From Deltaproteobacteria bacterium (lineage in GTDB: Bacteria; Desulfobacterota; Syntrophia; Syntrophales; UBA2185), in assembly GCA_026388545.1 (NCBI GenBank), contig JAPLJS010000112.1:1-35906 (forward strand): DNA of 35,906 bases. Reading direction: 5' to 3'. The stretch's first letter is position 1. Every line of letters begins with the position of its first letter. Below, one piece after another: positions 8,776 through 16,480 of this stretch. The position numbers were made by a program, and so were the translations under genes. Below the pieces are notes generated by a model that searched no databases, was not told the origin of the DNA, and was given only the letters and a program-made list of their open reading frames with translations.

Positions 8776-8833
8776 ATATGTCTAACCTTGAATCTCTTTC
8801 TGCCACTTTTTCTGCTTCCCATAATTGGTGAAC

Positions 8834-8861
8834 AATATACAATAATTACACGGACAGTCAA
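8834..8861 (-). promoter_or_regulatory. Predicted sigma-70 promoter of mntA-hepT
   Basis: On the minus strand a -35 TTGACT (8856-8861) is separated by 16 bases from a -10 TATATT (8834-8839). It lies about 58 bases upstream of the mntA start and faces it. Confidence 0.5.
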
Positions 8862-9243
8862 GTTATAAATCATAATTCCATGAATCTGCCGCACCAATGA
8901 GAACAACAATGACGTGTTTTCTTGCAGGGCACAGTTTTTCCCTCGATCTTCATTAATTTCTCATTTATCCTCTTTTACATGAAACACCCCTCACGATGCT
9001 TCTGCCCAGGGGAATAATCTCAAGGGAAATGATCCGCATATTCTCATCTGGATGTCTATTAATGATAGTGACCACGACCTTGAGTCTGTACGATAAGAGA
9101 CCTTTGAAAAAAACCCCCTATGTCGTTGAGAACGAAATGAACCATTGTATATACTCACTATTAGTGTGTCTCCGAAGTCTATAGCCCGAATCCGACCCGA
9201 AGCATTAAATCATTTTCCCTAAATTAAGTCATCATAAATTGTC
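8862..9243. other. Intergenic gap between mntA and the higB remnant
   Basis: This part of the roughly 500-base gap holds no ORF with family features. The longest plus-strand frame (8996-9184) has no ribosome binding site and no recognisable motif. I see no RNA gene or strong hairpin in it. The only regulatory elements of the gap are the mntA promoter at one end and the higBA promoter at the other. Confidence 0.5.
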
Positions 9244-9271
9244 TTGCTTATTATACCATATGTGGTATAAA
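9244..9271 (+). promoter_or_regulatory. Predicted higBA promoter overlapped by a palindromic operator
   Basis: A -35 TTGCTT (9244-9249) and -10 TATAAA (9266-9271) are 16 bases apart. The palindrome TTATACC (9251-9257), 6-base centre, GGTATAA (9264-9270) fills the spacer and the -10. This is the usual place for autoregulation by a HigA-type antitoxin. Confidence 0.55.
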
Positions 9272-9278
9272 TGTATTC

Positions 9279-9567
9279 ATGGATACGAAGCCGTTACTCT
9301 GGATAGGTAGCAGCAGAGAGGATCTCAAAAAGTTTCCAGGAGCGTTTAATGATGTTGCCGGTTTTGCCTTATATAAGGCCCAAATGGGTGGTAAACATGC
9401 GGCAGCAAAGCCATTAAAAGGGTTTCATTCTGCATGCTTTCCAGAAAAAGGCAAAGACTGGGATTGAAACACTGAAACAGGAGATTGATTTGATAAATAG
9501 TAGACTGAAGACAGCGTCAGAATACCATGAATTACGATTCAAAAATGAGGTATACCATGAAGGATAA
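9279..9567 (+). pseudogene. HigB/RelE-type toxin gene broken by an out-of-frame internal deletion
   Basis: The first frame encodes a typical phage-related HigB/Gp49-like N-terminus (WIGSSREDLKKFP, FALYKAQMGG, AAKPLKGF) and then runs out of frame to a stop at 9467. The family C-terminus is still present in another frame from about 9427: FILHAFQKKAKTGIETLKQE and on to the stop at 9565-9567. The central beta-strands of the family (usually an E-x-x-x-D-x-Y-R-A-V-Y-like stretch, about 30 residues) are missing, with KPLKGF joined directly to the LHAFQKK region. The toxin should therefore be dead. The decayed end still overlaps the antitoxin start by 11 bases, which shows the original operon layout. 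Confidence 0.8.
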
Positions 9568-9880
9568 AGTAACGATGAGTAGTGGGAATGTATTCGCAGA
9601 TATCGGGCTTCCAGATGCGGAAGAACGCCTGGCAAAAGCACAGCTTGCCCACAAAATCGCTGATATAATTAAGATACGCCATATTAGTCAGGCAGAGGCT
9701 GCAAGAATCCTTGGTACAGAACAGCCTAAAATTTCGGCTATCATGAATGGCAAGCTGTCGGGTTTTTCCCTGGAACGTCTCATTTATTTTCTTAATGTCC
9801 TTGGCAGTGACGTGCAAATAATTGTTAAACCAAAACCGCCACGTCGTAAATCTGCTGCCCTGGAAGTTGTTTTCGCGTGA
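9557..9880 (+). CDS. HigA-type antitoxin (XRE helix-turn-helix), partner toxin inactivated
   Basis: A 107-residue protein with a helix-turn-helix domain at about residues 40-80 (ISQAEAARILGTEQPKISAI; LERLIYFLNVLGSDVQI). This is the HigA-like antitoxin type that follows Gp49-like HigB toxins. I chose the ATG at 9557 because GAGG lies 6 bases upstream; in-frame ATGs at 9527 and 9545 would extend it into the toxin remnant. The frame is intact while the toxin is not. It probably still binds the palindrome at 9251-9270 and represses its own promoter, which is inference. Confidence 0.85.
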   Translation: MKDKVTMSSGNVFADIGLPDAEERLAKAQLAHKIADIIKIRHISQAEAARILGTEQPKISAIMNGKLSGFSLERLIYFLNVLGSDVQIIVKPKPPRRKSAALEVVFA

Positions 9881-9979
9881 CCATAGATATGGGAAATCCT
9901 TTTGGATGATCAAGGGAACTCTCTGTTTTCACCTTGACAAAACTTATCATAGATGTCCCCAGAATATAAGGAGTTTATT

Positions 9980-10174
9980 ATGGCTTTGCTGAAGGAAGGT
10001 GCAATCCCTATTGGCCGGATGATGTATATTCCCAAGGAGGAAGGTGTGACGAAGGACAGTCTGGAGATTGAATCCAATGGCCAGTATACTATCATTGAGA
10101 GGCCTGACCGTTTCGAAATAAAGAACGCCGAATGCTGCAGAAGCATCCTCGTTAAGGTAAAGACTCGAGAATAA
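9980..10174 (+). CDS. Small protein of unknown function (64 aa)
   Basis: I do not recognise this protein. The start at 9980 (MALLKEGAIPIGRM) is supported by TAAGGAG at 9967-9973, 6 bases upstream. It is soluble, of mixed charge, with two adjacent cysteines (ECCRS) near the C-terminus and a probable beta-rich middle (GQYTIIERPDRFEI). It precedes the cyclic-nucleotide-binding-domain gene by 115 bases on the same strand and may be co-transcribed with it. Confidence 0.55.
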   Translation: MALLKEGAIPIGRMMYIPKEEGVTKDSLEIESNGQYTIIERPDRFEIKNAECCRSILVKVKTRE

Positions 10175-10289
10175 TAAGGAGATGCGAAGCTTAAGCAATC
10201 TCGTCTTGAAAATATTAACTGCGTACCTGGATGGGCAAAAGAAGAAACCCAAGAAATGACCCCTATTTTCAGAAAGGAGGTAGCAATTT

Positions 10290-10772
10290 ATGGTTTCGGT
10301 GGATCTCTTAAAGCAGTATACTTTTTTCAAAGGGTTCAGGGCTGAACAGATCAAGAAGCTGGCGGATATAGCCACTCAAGAATCTTATAAGGCCGATTTT
10401 CTGTTATGGAAAAAGGGGGATCCGGCAAAATACCTCTACTTCTTGGAAGGGGGAAAGGTTCTTCTGTTCCTGGATGCTTACATGGGCACTACCAGACCAC
10501 CCGTGTTTGTTTCCGTAGACCTCATCACAAAAGGAGACGTCATGGGATGGTCATCTGTCATTGAACCTTACGTGTACACCTTAGGAGCCCGATGTATTGA
10601 TGATTCGAAAGCCATCGTCTTCGATGGAGCTAAGCTCAGGAAGCTACTCGATAAAGACAGTAAGCTAGCGTATAAATTCATGCATGCCACGGCAAAAGTA
10701 ATAGCCACCCGTTTGAACAATACCGAGATTATTCTGGTCGGTGAGCGAGGACTGTCTATTCTTGACGAATAA
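10290..10772 (+). CDS. Stand-alone cyclic-nucleotide-binding-domain protein (Crp/Fnr-like, no DNA-binding domain)
   Basis: A 160-residue protein with one cNMP-binding beta-roll: residues about 1-30 are the helical cap (LLKQYTFFKGFRAEQIKKLA), followed by WKKGDPAKYLYFLEGGKV, the phosphate-binding-cassette region ITKGDVMGWSSVIEPYVYT and the closing helices to about 155. The cassette lacks the GELAL...RxA residues of classical cAMP binders and has GDVMGWSS instead, so the ligand is uncertain. There is no helix-turn-helix. A strong AAAGGAGG precedes the start. It probably senses a ligand or redox state and acts by protein contact; no partner is evident besides the small ORF upstream. Confidence 0.85.
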   Translation: MVSVDLLKQYTFFKGFRAEQIKKLADIATQESYKADFLLWKKGDPAKYLYFLEGGKVLLFLDAYMGTTRPPVFVSVDLITKGDVMGWSSVIEPYVYTLGARCIDDSKAIVFDGAKLRKLLDKDSKLAYKFMHATAKVIATRLNNTEIILVGERGLSILDE

Positions 10773-10881
10773 GGAATCGACACCAGAAGAATGGAACCCG
10801 AGAAATAACCCTTCACTGAGGGCTATCATGGACTGATTATTCAAACCCTGTTTCTCAAAAATAAACGGATTGTGAGCAACG

Positions 10882-11016
10882 ATGCACAGCACGAACAAGG
10901 CATTCGAGAGATACTTTAACATGGAATCGGATGATCTAAGAAACATATATGAAGACACAGGAAAAGTAATAAAATTTGACCGTGAATTGAAATTGAACAA
11001 GAATACAGACAATTGA
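10882..11016 (+). pseudogene. C-terminal remnant of a tyrosine recombinase (copy 2)
   Basis: A 44-residue ORF starting MHSTNKAFERYFNMESDDL, clearly homologous to the remnant at 7698 (same H-x8-Y spacing, followed by DDLR.IY), but diverged at DNA level. An in-frame TGA lies three codons upstream of the ATG, so the recombinase body is gone. The two copies bracket the HepT/MntA, HigBA and CNBD genes. Confidence 0.55.
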
Positions 11017-11018
11017 AA

Positions 11019-11024
11019 TATAAT
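11019..11024 (+). promoter_or_regulatory. Consensus -10 element upstream of the DGQHR gene
   Basis: TATAAT lies 47 bases before the ATG at 11071. No good -35 is found at 16-18 bases; TTGAAC is 20 bases away. The GAGGGGG at about 11056-11062 is the ribosome binding site. Confidence 0.3.
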
Positions 11025-11070
11025 TAGATGAGTCTTCGATCCGACCTAATTTGATGAGGGGGCAAATGTT

Positions 11071-12171
11071 ATGAATATTGAAGTATTGAAATATCGTCAG
11101 AAGGATAAAGATATATTTATTTTTTCGGCTGAACCGAACTATATCAAAAAATTAGTTAAGATCAGTGATATTTCTGCCGGTGATGATAATTTCCAGCGCC
11201 CATTTGATCCTAAGAGAATTATCGAAATTAGGAACTATGTGTCAGGGAAAGATAAGCTTTATAAGAAGGGGAAAGAGATTTATGCAAAAGGGTATATACC
11301 TAATGCAATCGTTCTGAATTTGAGTTCTCGGTACAAACTGACAGAAAGTGACAAAAAGTTCTATTTAAATTTTCCTGATACAGAAAGTGTAAGTAAATTT
11401 AAAGAATCAATTGAGATAATTGACGGACAGCATAGGCTGTTGGCATTCAATGAGGAATGTGTACATGATTTAGAAAAACAACCATATTTGATGTGTTTCG
11501 TAGCCTTTATAAATTTGTCGAGTGATGAAAAGAAAGAGATATTTATGGTTTTGAATGAACGTCAGAAAACCGTAGATAAGAACATCTTATTACGACACAA
11601 AAAATTGCTGAATTTACTTTTGGATGAAGAGGAAACTAGATATGAAGTAATTGCGAAACTTAATGATGAAAATGATTCACCATTTTATAATAGAGTAATC
11701 ATGGCTGGGGAAAAGAAAAAGAATGCATTTAAGGCTAGTTCAATAGACGAAATACTAAGTTCGTCAAAAGCACTTGACAAATTAATTGATTCGAAAAATC
11801 AGATCAGTGTAAAACATTACAAAGTATTTAAGAACTATTTAAATGCGTGGCAACAAAATTTCAAAGGTGCTTGGGCTGATAGTAAAAATACTTTATCAAA
11901 GGTTTCAGGCGTCAGATTTATGTTTTATTTATTTCCATCGTTTTATGAAGTGCTTAAAATGAGGGATGGTGGCAAAGACTTTCAGGTATCAGCTTTTTCT
12001 GCTATAGTACAGGAACTAAAAAATAATCACTTTAATGATTCATTTGACTTGAAGAAAGCTGGCAAATTTCAGTTTTTTCAAGATAAGACCAGTATTGGTA
12101 AATTAGCAAATACGTTGGGGAAAGAGCTTGTTGAACAATATCAAGATCGAGGAGATGATATTCTAGTTTGA
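11071..12171 (+). CDS. DGQHR-domain protein (DndB-like superfamily)
   Basis: A 366-residue protein with the DGQHR motif at residues 118-122, within IEIIDGQHRLLAF, and FMVLNERQKTVDKN downstream. These are the two hallmarks of the DGQHR/DndB-related, ParB-superfamily-like fold. Members occur in DNA phosphorothioation (DndB) and 7-deazaguanine DNA modification (DpdB) systems and as stand-alone genes in defence islands. No dndC, dndD, dndE or dpd genes are in this window. It is very AT-rich compared with kdp or nuo genes, which signals transfer. It forms a two-gene unit with the next ORF, starting 13 bases after its stop. The molecular function is unproven; DNA binding or nucleotide-dependent sensing is inferred from family. 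Confidence 0.85.
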   Translation: MNIEVLKYRQKDKDIFIFSAEPNYIKKLVKISDISAGDDNFQRPFDPKRIIEIRNYVSGKDKLYKKGKEIYAKGYIPNAIVLNLSSRYKLTESDKKFYLNFPDTESVSKFKESIEIIDGQHRLLAFNEECVHDLEKQPYLMCFVAFINLSSDEKKEIFMVLNERQKTVDKNILLRHKKLLNLLLDEEETRYEVIAKLNDENDSPFYNRVIMAGEKKKNAFKASSIDEILSSSKALDKLIDSKNQISVKHYKVFKNYLNAWQQNFKGAWADSKNTLSKVSGVRFMFYLFPSFYEVLKMRDGGKDFQVSAFSAIVQELKNNHFNDSFDLKKAGKFQFFQDKTSIGKLANTLGKELVEQYQDRGDDILV

Positions 12172-12184
12172 TTTAGGTGCTGGT

Positions 12185-12952
12185 ATGGTTAAGTTGGGTA
12201 ATCTGACAATTTCAAAAATTGATAAAGTAACTTTTGGCTACGAGAAATTAATTCTAGATAGGCTGAAATTATTTGATTTTGCTAAGTCAGCGATCGGGGA
12301 GTATTGTCTAAGTAAGGCAGATCAACTGAAAGGTTATGATTTTCAGAATTTTAAGGGAAGATTTCAGACTATTAAATTTAGGGCTGACAGAGAAATCAAA
12401 AGCATTAAATATGATCAAATGGTTAATATTGGAAATGGTTTTATTGAGTCCGAATTATCTGATGCGATTTTTGTTTTAAATATCGCAAATTTTGAACAAT
12501 GGATTTTAGAAATATTGAAAATTATGATTATGCAGAATCCTGATATGTTTGAAGGAGACAAAAAGATCGATTTATCTATGATCCGAGAATCTGTTGACTT
12601 AGACAATTTATGGGAAAGAATAGTTGAGCGATATTTGATTGGTCTTCCTTATGACGGAATGAAAAAAATGATAGAAAGGGTTGTCAAAATTTTCGAAATA
12701 AATAAATCAGTTATCACAACTGACCACATAGGTAAAATTAATGAATATAGCCAATGCCGTAACTTGATTGTCCATAATCATAAAATTGTTAATGAGGCTT
12801 ATGTTAGGAAATCAGGTAAGTTTGCAAGATACAAACAGGGTGACAGTATCAGTATCAACGAAAAGATACTATTTGACGAGGGAGATGCATTATTAAGATT
12901 TATGCAGGATATTAGAAATTATCTTGGAAAAAAAGTAAAAAAGAATCCTTAG
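12185..12952 (+). CDS. Candidate HEPN-type protein, partner of the DGQHR gene
   Basis: I do not recognise the full-length 255-residue protein. It is soluble and mostly helical. Near the C-terminus it has R192-N-L-I-V-H197 followed by N-H199, within a helix context (QCRNLIVHNHKIVNEAY). This fits the Rx4-6H catalytic motif of HEPN ribonucleases of the large MAE_28990/RiboL-PSP-like kind. The rest (FVLNIANFEQWILEILKIMI) resembles the packing helix of such domains. Same AT-rich composition as the DGQHR gene and a 13-base gap suggest co-transcription. The HEPN call rests on motif and predicted helices only; a role as toxic RNase effector is inference. Confidence 0.6.
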   Translation: MVKLGNLTISKIDKVTFGYEKLILDRLKLFDFAKSAIGEYCLSKADQLKGYDFQNFKGRFQTIKFRADREIKSIKYDQMVNIGNGFIESELSDAIFVLNIANFEQWILEILKIMIMQNPDMFEGDKKIDLSMIRESVDLDNLWERIVERYLIGLPYDGMKKMIERVVKIFEINKSVITTDHIGKINEYSQCRNLIVHNHKIVNEAYVRKSGKFARYKQGDSISINEKILFDEGDALLRFMQDIRNYLGKKVKKNP

Positions 12953-13086
12953 ATATGCTGGACGGTCATATTCTATTGGTAATCGACATACTTTTTAAAA
13001 GGATTTATTGTAAAATATTTGACCCTATTCTGACCCTGAAAAAAAGAACCTGCCAAAAAATAAAACATTGTTATAACTAAAGAAAT
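12953..13086. other. Boundary between accessory island and ssrA 3' end
   Basis: AT-rich spacer without a gene. It contains the short direct repeat TGACCCT (around 13020 and 13031). The 3' end of ssrA starts at 13087. No duplicate of the ssrA 3' end was found elsewhere in the window, so an att repeat cannot be shown. Confidence 0.4.
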
Positions 13087-13441
13087 TGGTGGAGGCGGCG
13101 GGAATCGAACCCGCGTCCGAAAATATTCCACTGTAGCTTCTACATACATAGCCTCTGTTTTAATTTCACTCTCGAAATCTCCCGGAGGCAGGATTCATCA
13201 AGAGCTATCCCTACTGGATTTTCGCCCTTCTCGCTTCGGGAAAGTGAGATCAGCTATCCTGCCTTTATGACGCCCTGTGCTGATTCGGCAGGCGGAATCA
13301 GAAGGACGTAGCCGTCTATGCGGCTAAAGCGTAATCGTAATTGCTTGCGCTTATATGTTTCCTACCTGTTTAACGAGGCCTGGTAGGAACCTCGGTATGC
13401 CACCACAGCTTCCACATCCCCGTCGAAACCTTTACGCCCCC
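13087..13441 (-). ncRNA. ssrA: tmRNA (ssrA)
   Basis: The reverse strand begins GGGGGCGTAAAGGTTTCGAC and ends with the T-arm (GGTTCGATTCCCGCC) and encoded ACCA. The acceptor stem GGGGGCG pairs with CGCCTCC, with one G-U. The tag reading frame at 13319-13348 encodes ASNYDYALAA followed by TAG, the normal degradation tag type. tmRNA rescues stalled ribosomes and marks the nascent protein for proteolysis, together with SmpB, encoded just upstream. The 3' end faces the accessory island, and ssrA 3' ends are common phage and island integration sites. A very similar gene layout (smpB-ssrA) is known from many bacteria. Confidence 0.96.
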
Positions 13442-13473
13442 ATTATGGAGTGGATAGAAAACTGTTATGAGAT

Positions 13474-13502
13474 AATATAATGCGGGACATCTTTCTAGTC
13501 AA
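13474..13502 (-). promoter_or_regulatory. Predicted sigma-70 promoter of ssrA
   Basis: On the minus strand TTGACT (-35, 13497-13502) is 17 bases from TATATT (-10, 13474-13479). Transcription would start about 25 bases upstream of the mature tmRNA, leaving a leader for RNase P to remove. It lies directly after the smpB stop. Confidence 0.7.
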
Positions 13503-13529
13503 GTTAATTCAGTCAGTCCGTGAACTGTC

Positions 13530-13997
13530 TTATCCTTTTCCACGCAGTCCCCGATCGATTTCCCTCCTATCCTCTTTGTTCTTGAGGCTTTCCCGTTTAT
13601 CGTACAGCCTCTTCCCCCGTCCAACACCGATCTCTATTTTTATCTTTCCGTTCTTGAAGTATACTTTTAGAGGAATGAGAGCAAGTCCCTTTTCTCTAGA
13701 CCTTCCGTATAGCCGCTTGATCTCCCCCTTATTAAGGAGAAGTTTCCTAACCCTCAGCGGATCATGGTTTGAACGGTTGCCGAAAGAGTAAGGACTGATG
13801 TGCATTTCATGGATAAATACCTCCCCGTCCTTTACCATGGCATAACTGTCCTTAAGATTTGCCTTCCCCTCCCGGAGCGCCTTCACTTCCGTACCCACAA
13901 GGACGATCCCTGCCTCATAGGTATCGTCTATGAAGTAGTTCAACCGCGCGGTTTTATTCTGGGCGATTATTTTTTCTGCTGACTGTTTTTTAACCAT
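13530..13997 (-). CDS. smpB: SmpB, tmRNA-binding protein
   Basis: A 155-residue protein, the normal size, with SmpB motifs: [38 protein letters not shown], and the C-terminal basic tail ([20 protein letters not shown]). It binds tmRNA and places it in the ribosomal A site during trans-translation. GAGG lies about 5 bases before the ATG. Its RNA partner ssrA is the next gene downstream on the same strand. Confidence 0.97.
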   Translation of the reverse strand: MVKKQSAEKIIAQNKTARLNYFIDDTYEAGIVLVGTEVKALREGKANLKDSYAMVKDGEVFIHEMHISPYSFGNRSNHDPLRVRKLLLNKGEIKRLYGRSREKGLALIPLKVYFKNGKIKIEIGVGRGKRLYDKRESLKNKEDRREIDRGLRGKG

Positions 13998-14080
13998 GTT
14001 TCCTCAACGAAGACTTTAAAAATACCGTCCTTGGCAATGATGACAGGCGAGATGCCCGTCCTGCGTGGAAAATATGAAAT

Positions 14081-14098
14081 ATGCCGGCGGACCGGCAT
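14081..14098 (-). terminator. Hairpin between ttcA-like gene and smpB
   Basis: ATGCCGG (14081-14087) and CCGGCAT (14092-14098) form a 7-bp stem with loop CGGA. On the minus strand it is followed by a T-rich but interrupted stretch, so it may be a weak terminator after the ttcA-like gene. Confidence 0.4.
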
Positions 14099-14125
14099 CA
14101 TTGATAATCCGGACATTTCCCATCT

Positions 14126-14890
14126 TTACTTAATGTCTCTCAGGACTGTCGGCAGATAATCCACCTTCACGTGTCTTAATGCCTTGTAAATATTCTCACG
14201 GATGCCTCTGTTTTCCCGTTCGAGTTCTTTTAAAAGTTTCTTGATATACACCCTCTTGGATGTTTTGCTCGTGGGACATCGATTTTCGATAACGGGAATA
14301 TTTTGTTCTCTCCCGTATCTCTTCACCAGGTCCTCTCCGATAAACGCAAGAGGACGGATGATATGAAGACTCCCCTGGAAAATCGACTGCATGGGCATCA
14401 TGGTACTGATCTCTCTCCCATAAAAGAGATTGATGAGAAGCGTCTCGATAATATCATCCTTATGGTGAGCAAGGGCAATTTTGTTACAGCCGGCCTCATC
14501 GGCTATCTGGAATATCCGCTTCCTTCGGAGTCTTGAACACATAAAACATGGATTCTTCCAATTATAATCACTGTGGGAGAGAGAACCGATATCCGTCTTT
14601 TCCATGGCATAGGAATAGTTTTTTTCCTTAAAATACGCTTCCAGGATGCCGTAATCACGATAATCCGGATCAAAACCCATATCGATGTTCACTGCCAGAA
14701 GTGTAAACGGGGGAACATATACCATTGGAGCATTGAGAAGGTCGAGGAGCGCAAGGCTGTCAATCCCGCCGGACACGCCGACCAGGACCTTGTCACCCTC
14801 TTCTATCATGCTGTAATCCATAATTGCCTTTTCCATCCATTTTTTCAGATGATGAAAAAGTTTTCTTTTCTTATCCGCTACCACATCCAC
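14126..14890 (-). CDS. TtcA-family tRNA thiolase-like ATPase (PP-loop)
   Basis: A 254-residue N-type ATP pyrophosphatase of the TtcA/TilS superfamily. The PP-loop is SGGIDS at 40-45. The cysteine pair C115-x2-C118 (PCFMCSRLRRKR) plus C205 (ENRCP) match the three Cys that hold the 4Fe-4S cluster in TtcA. AHHKDDIIETLLINLFYG is the family signature. TtcA makes 2-thiocytidine at position 32 of some tRNAs; paralogs with other substrates exist, so I leave the symbol empty. The start at 14890 is a GTG with only a weak RBS; the N-terminus length fits the family. The gene precedes smpB on the same strand. Confidence 0.88.
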   Translation of the reverse strand: MDVVADKKRKLFHHLKKWMEKAIMDYSMIEEGDKVLVGVSGGIDSLALLDLLNAPMVYVPPFTLLAVNIDMGFDPDYRDYGILEAYFKEKNYSYAMEKTDIGSLSHSDYNWKNPCFMCSRLRRKRIFQIADEAGCNKIALAHHKDDIIETLLINLFYGREISTMMPMQSIFQGSLHIIRPLAFIGEDLVKRYGREQNIPVIENRCPTSKTSKRVYIKKLLKELERENRGIRENIYKALRHVKVDYLPTVLRDIK

Positions 14891-14968
14891 ACTATTCCCT
14901 GCTGCCTTTTTTGTAATCTTACACGAGGTTCAGTATTATATCAAGATTCTTCAAGCGCTTATCGCATT

Positions 14969-14985
14969 TTGAACGAAATGTCGAA
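14969..14985 (+). promoter_or_regulatory. Copy of a 17-bp palindromic motif upstream of eno
   Basis: TTGAACGAAATGTCGAA lies about 90 bases before the eno start. It matches 15 of 17 positions of a motif in the atpE/NtrC-type regulator spacer (20044-20060, minus strand). It may be an operator for an unknown regulator. Confidence 0.4.
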
Positions 14986-15019
14986 GTGGCTGACTTTTGA
15001 TAATGACCTTGTATTTTGA

Positions 15020-16378
<1,359 letters not shown>

Positions 16379-16397
16379 CGCTTTTTTCGGAAATATT

Positions 16398-16443
16398 AAA
16401 GCCGTTGTCTTCGCCTTTCTTTGTGAAGACAACGGCTTTTTTT
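16398..16443 (+). terminator. Rho-independent terminator after eno
   Basis: A perfect 15-bp inverted repeat, AAAGCCGTTGTCTTC (16398-16412) and GAAGACAACGGCTTT (16425-16439), with the distal arm running into seven Ts. It lies between the convergent eno and ppdK genes; on the minus strand the T tract is poorer. Confidence 0.9.
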
Positions 16444-16480
16444 GATCACGAAGGTTCTACAGCAATTCAATATACGGATT

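Noticed and set aside
9130-9139. GAACGAAATG, a 10-base match to the eno/atpE motif
   Set aside because: Flanks do not match the palindrome (11 of 17) and it is not at a promoter of a recognised gene.
10182-10259. 25-residue ORF (MRSLSNLVLKILTAYLDGQ...) between the 64-aa gene and the CNBD gene
   Set aside because: Its AAGGAG is only one base from the ATG, too close to work, and no family resemblance is seen.
13020-13100. Attachment-site duplication of the ssrA 3' end
   Set aside because: No second copy of the ssrA terminal sequence could be found in the window.
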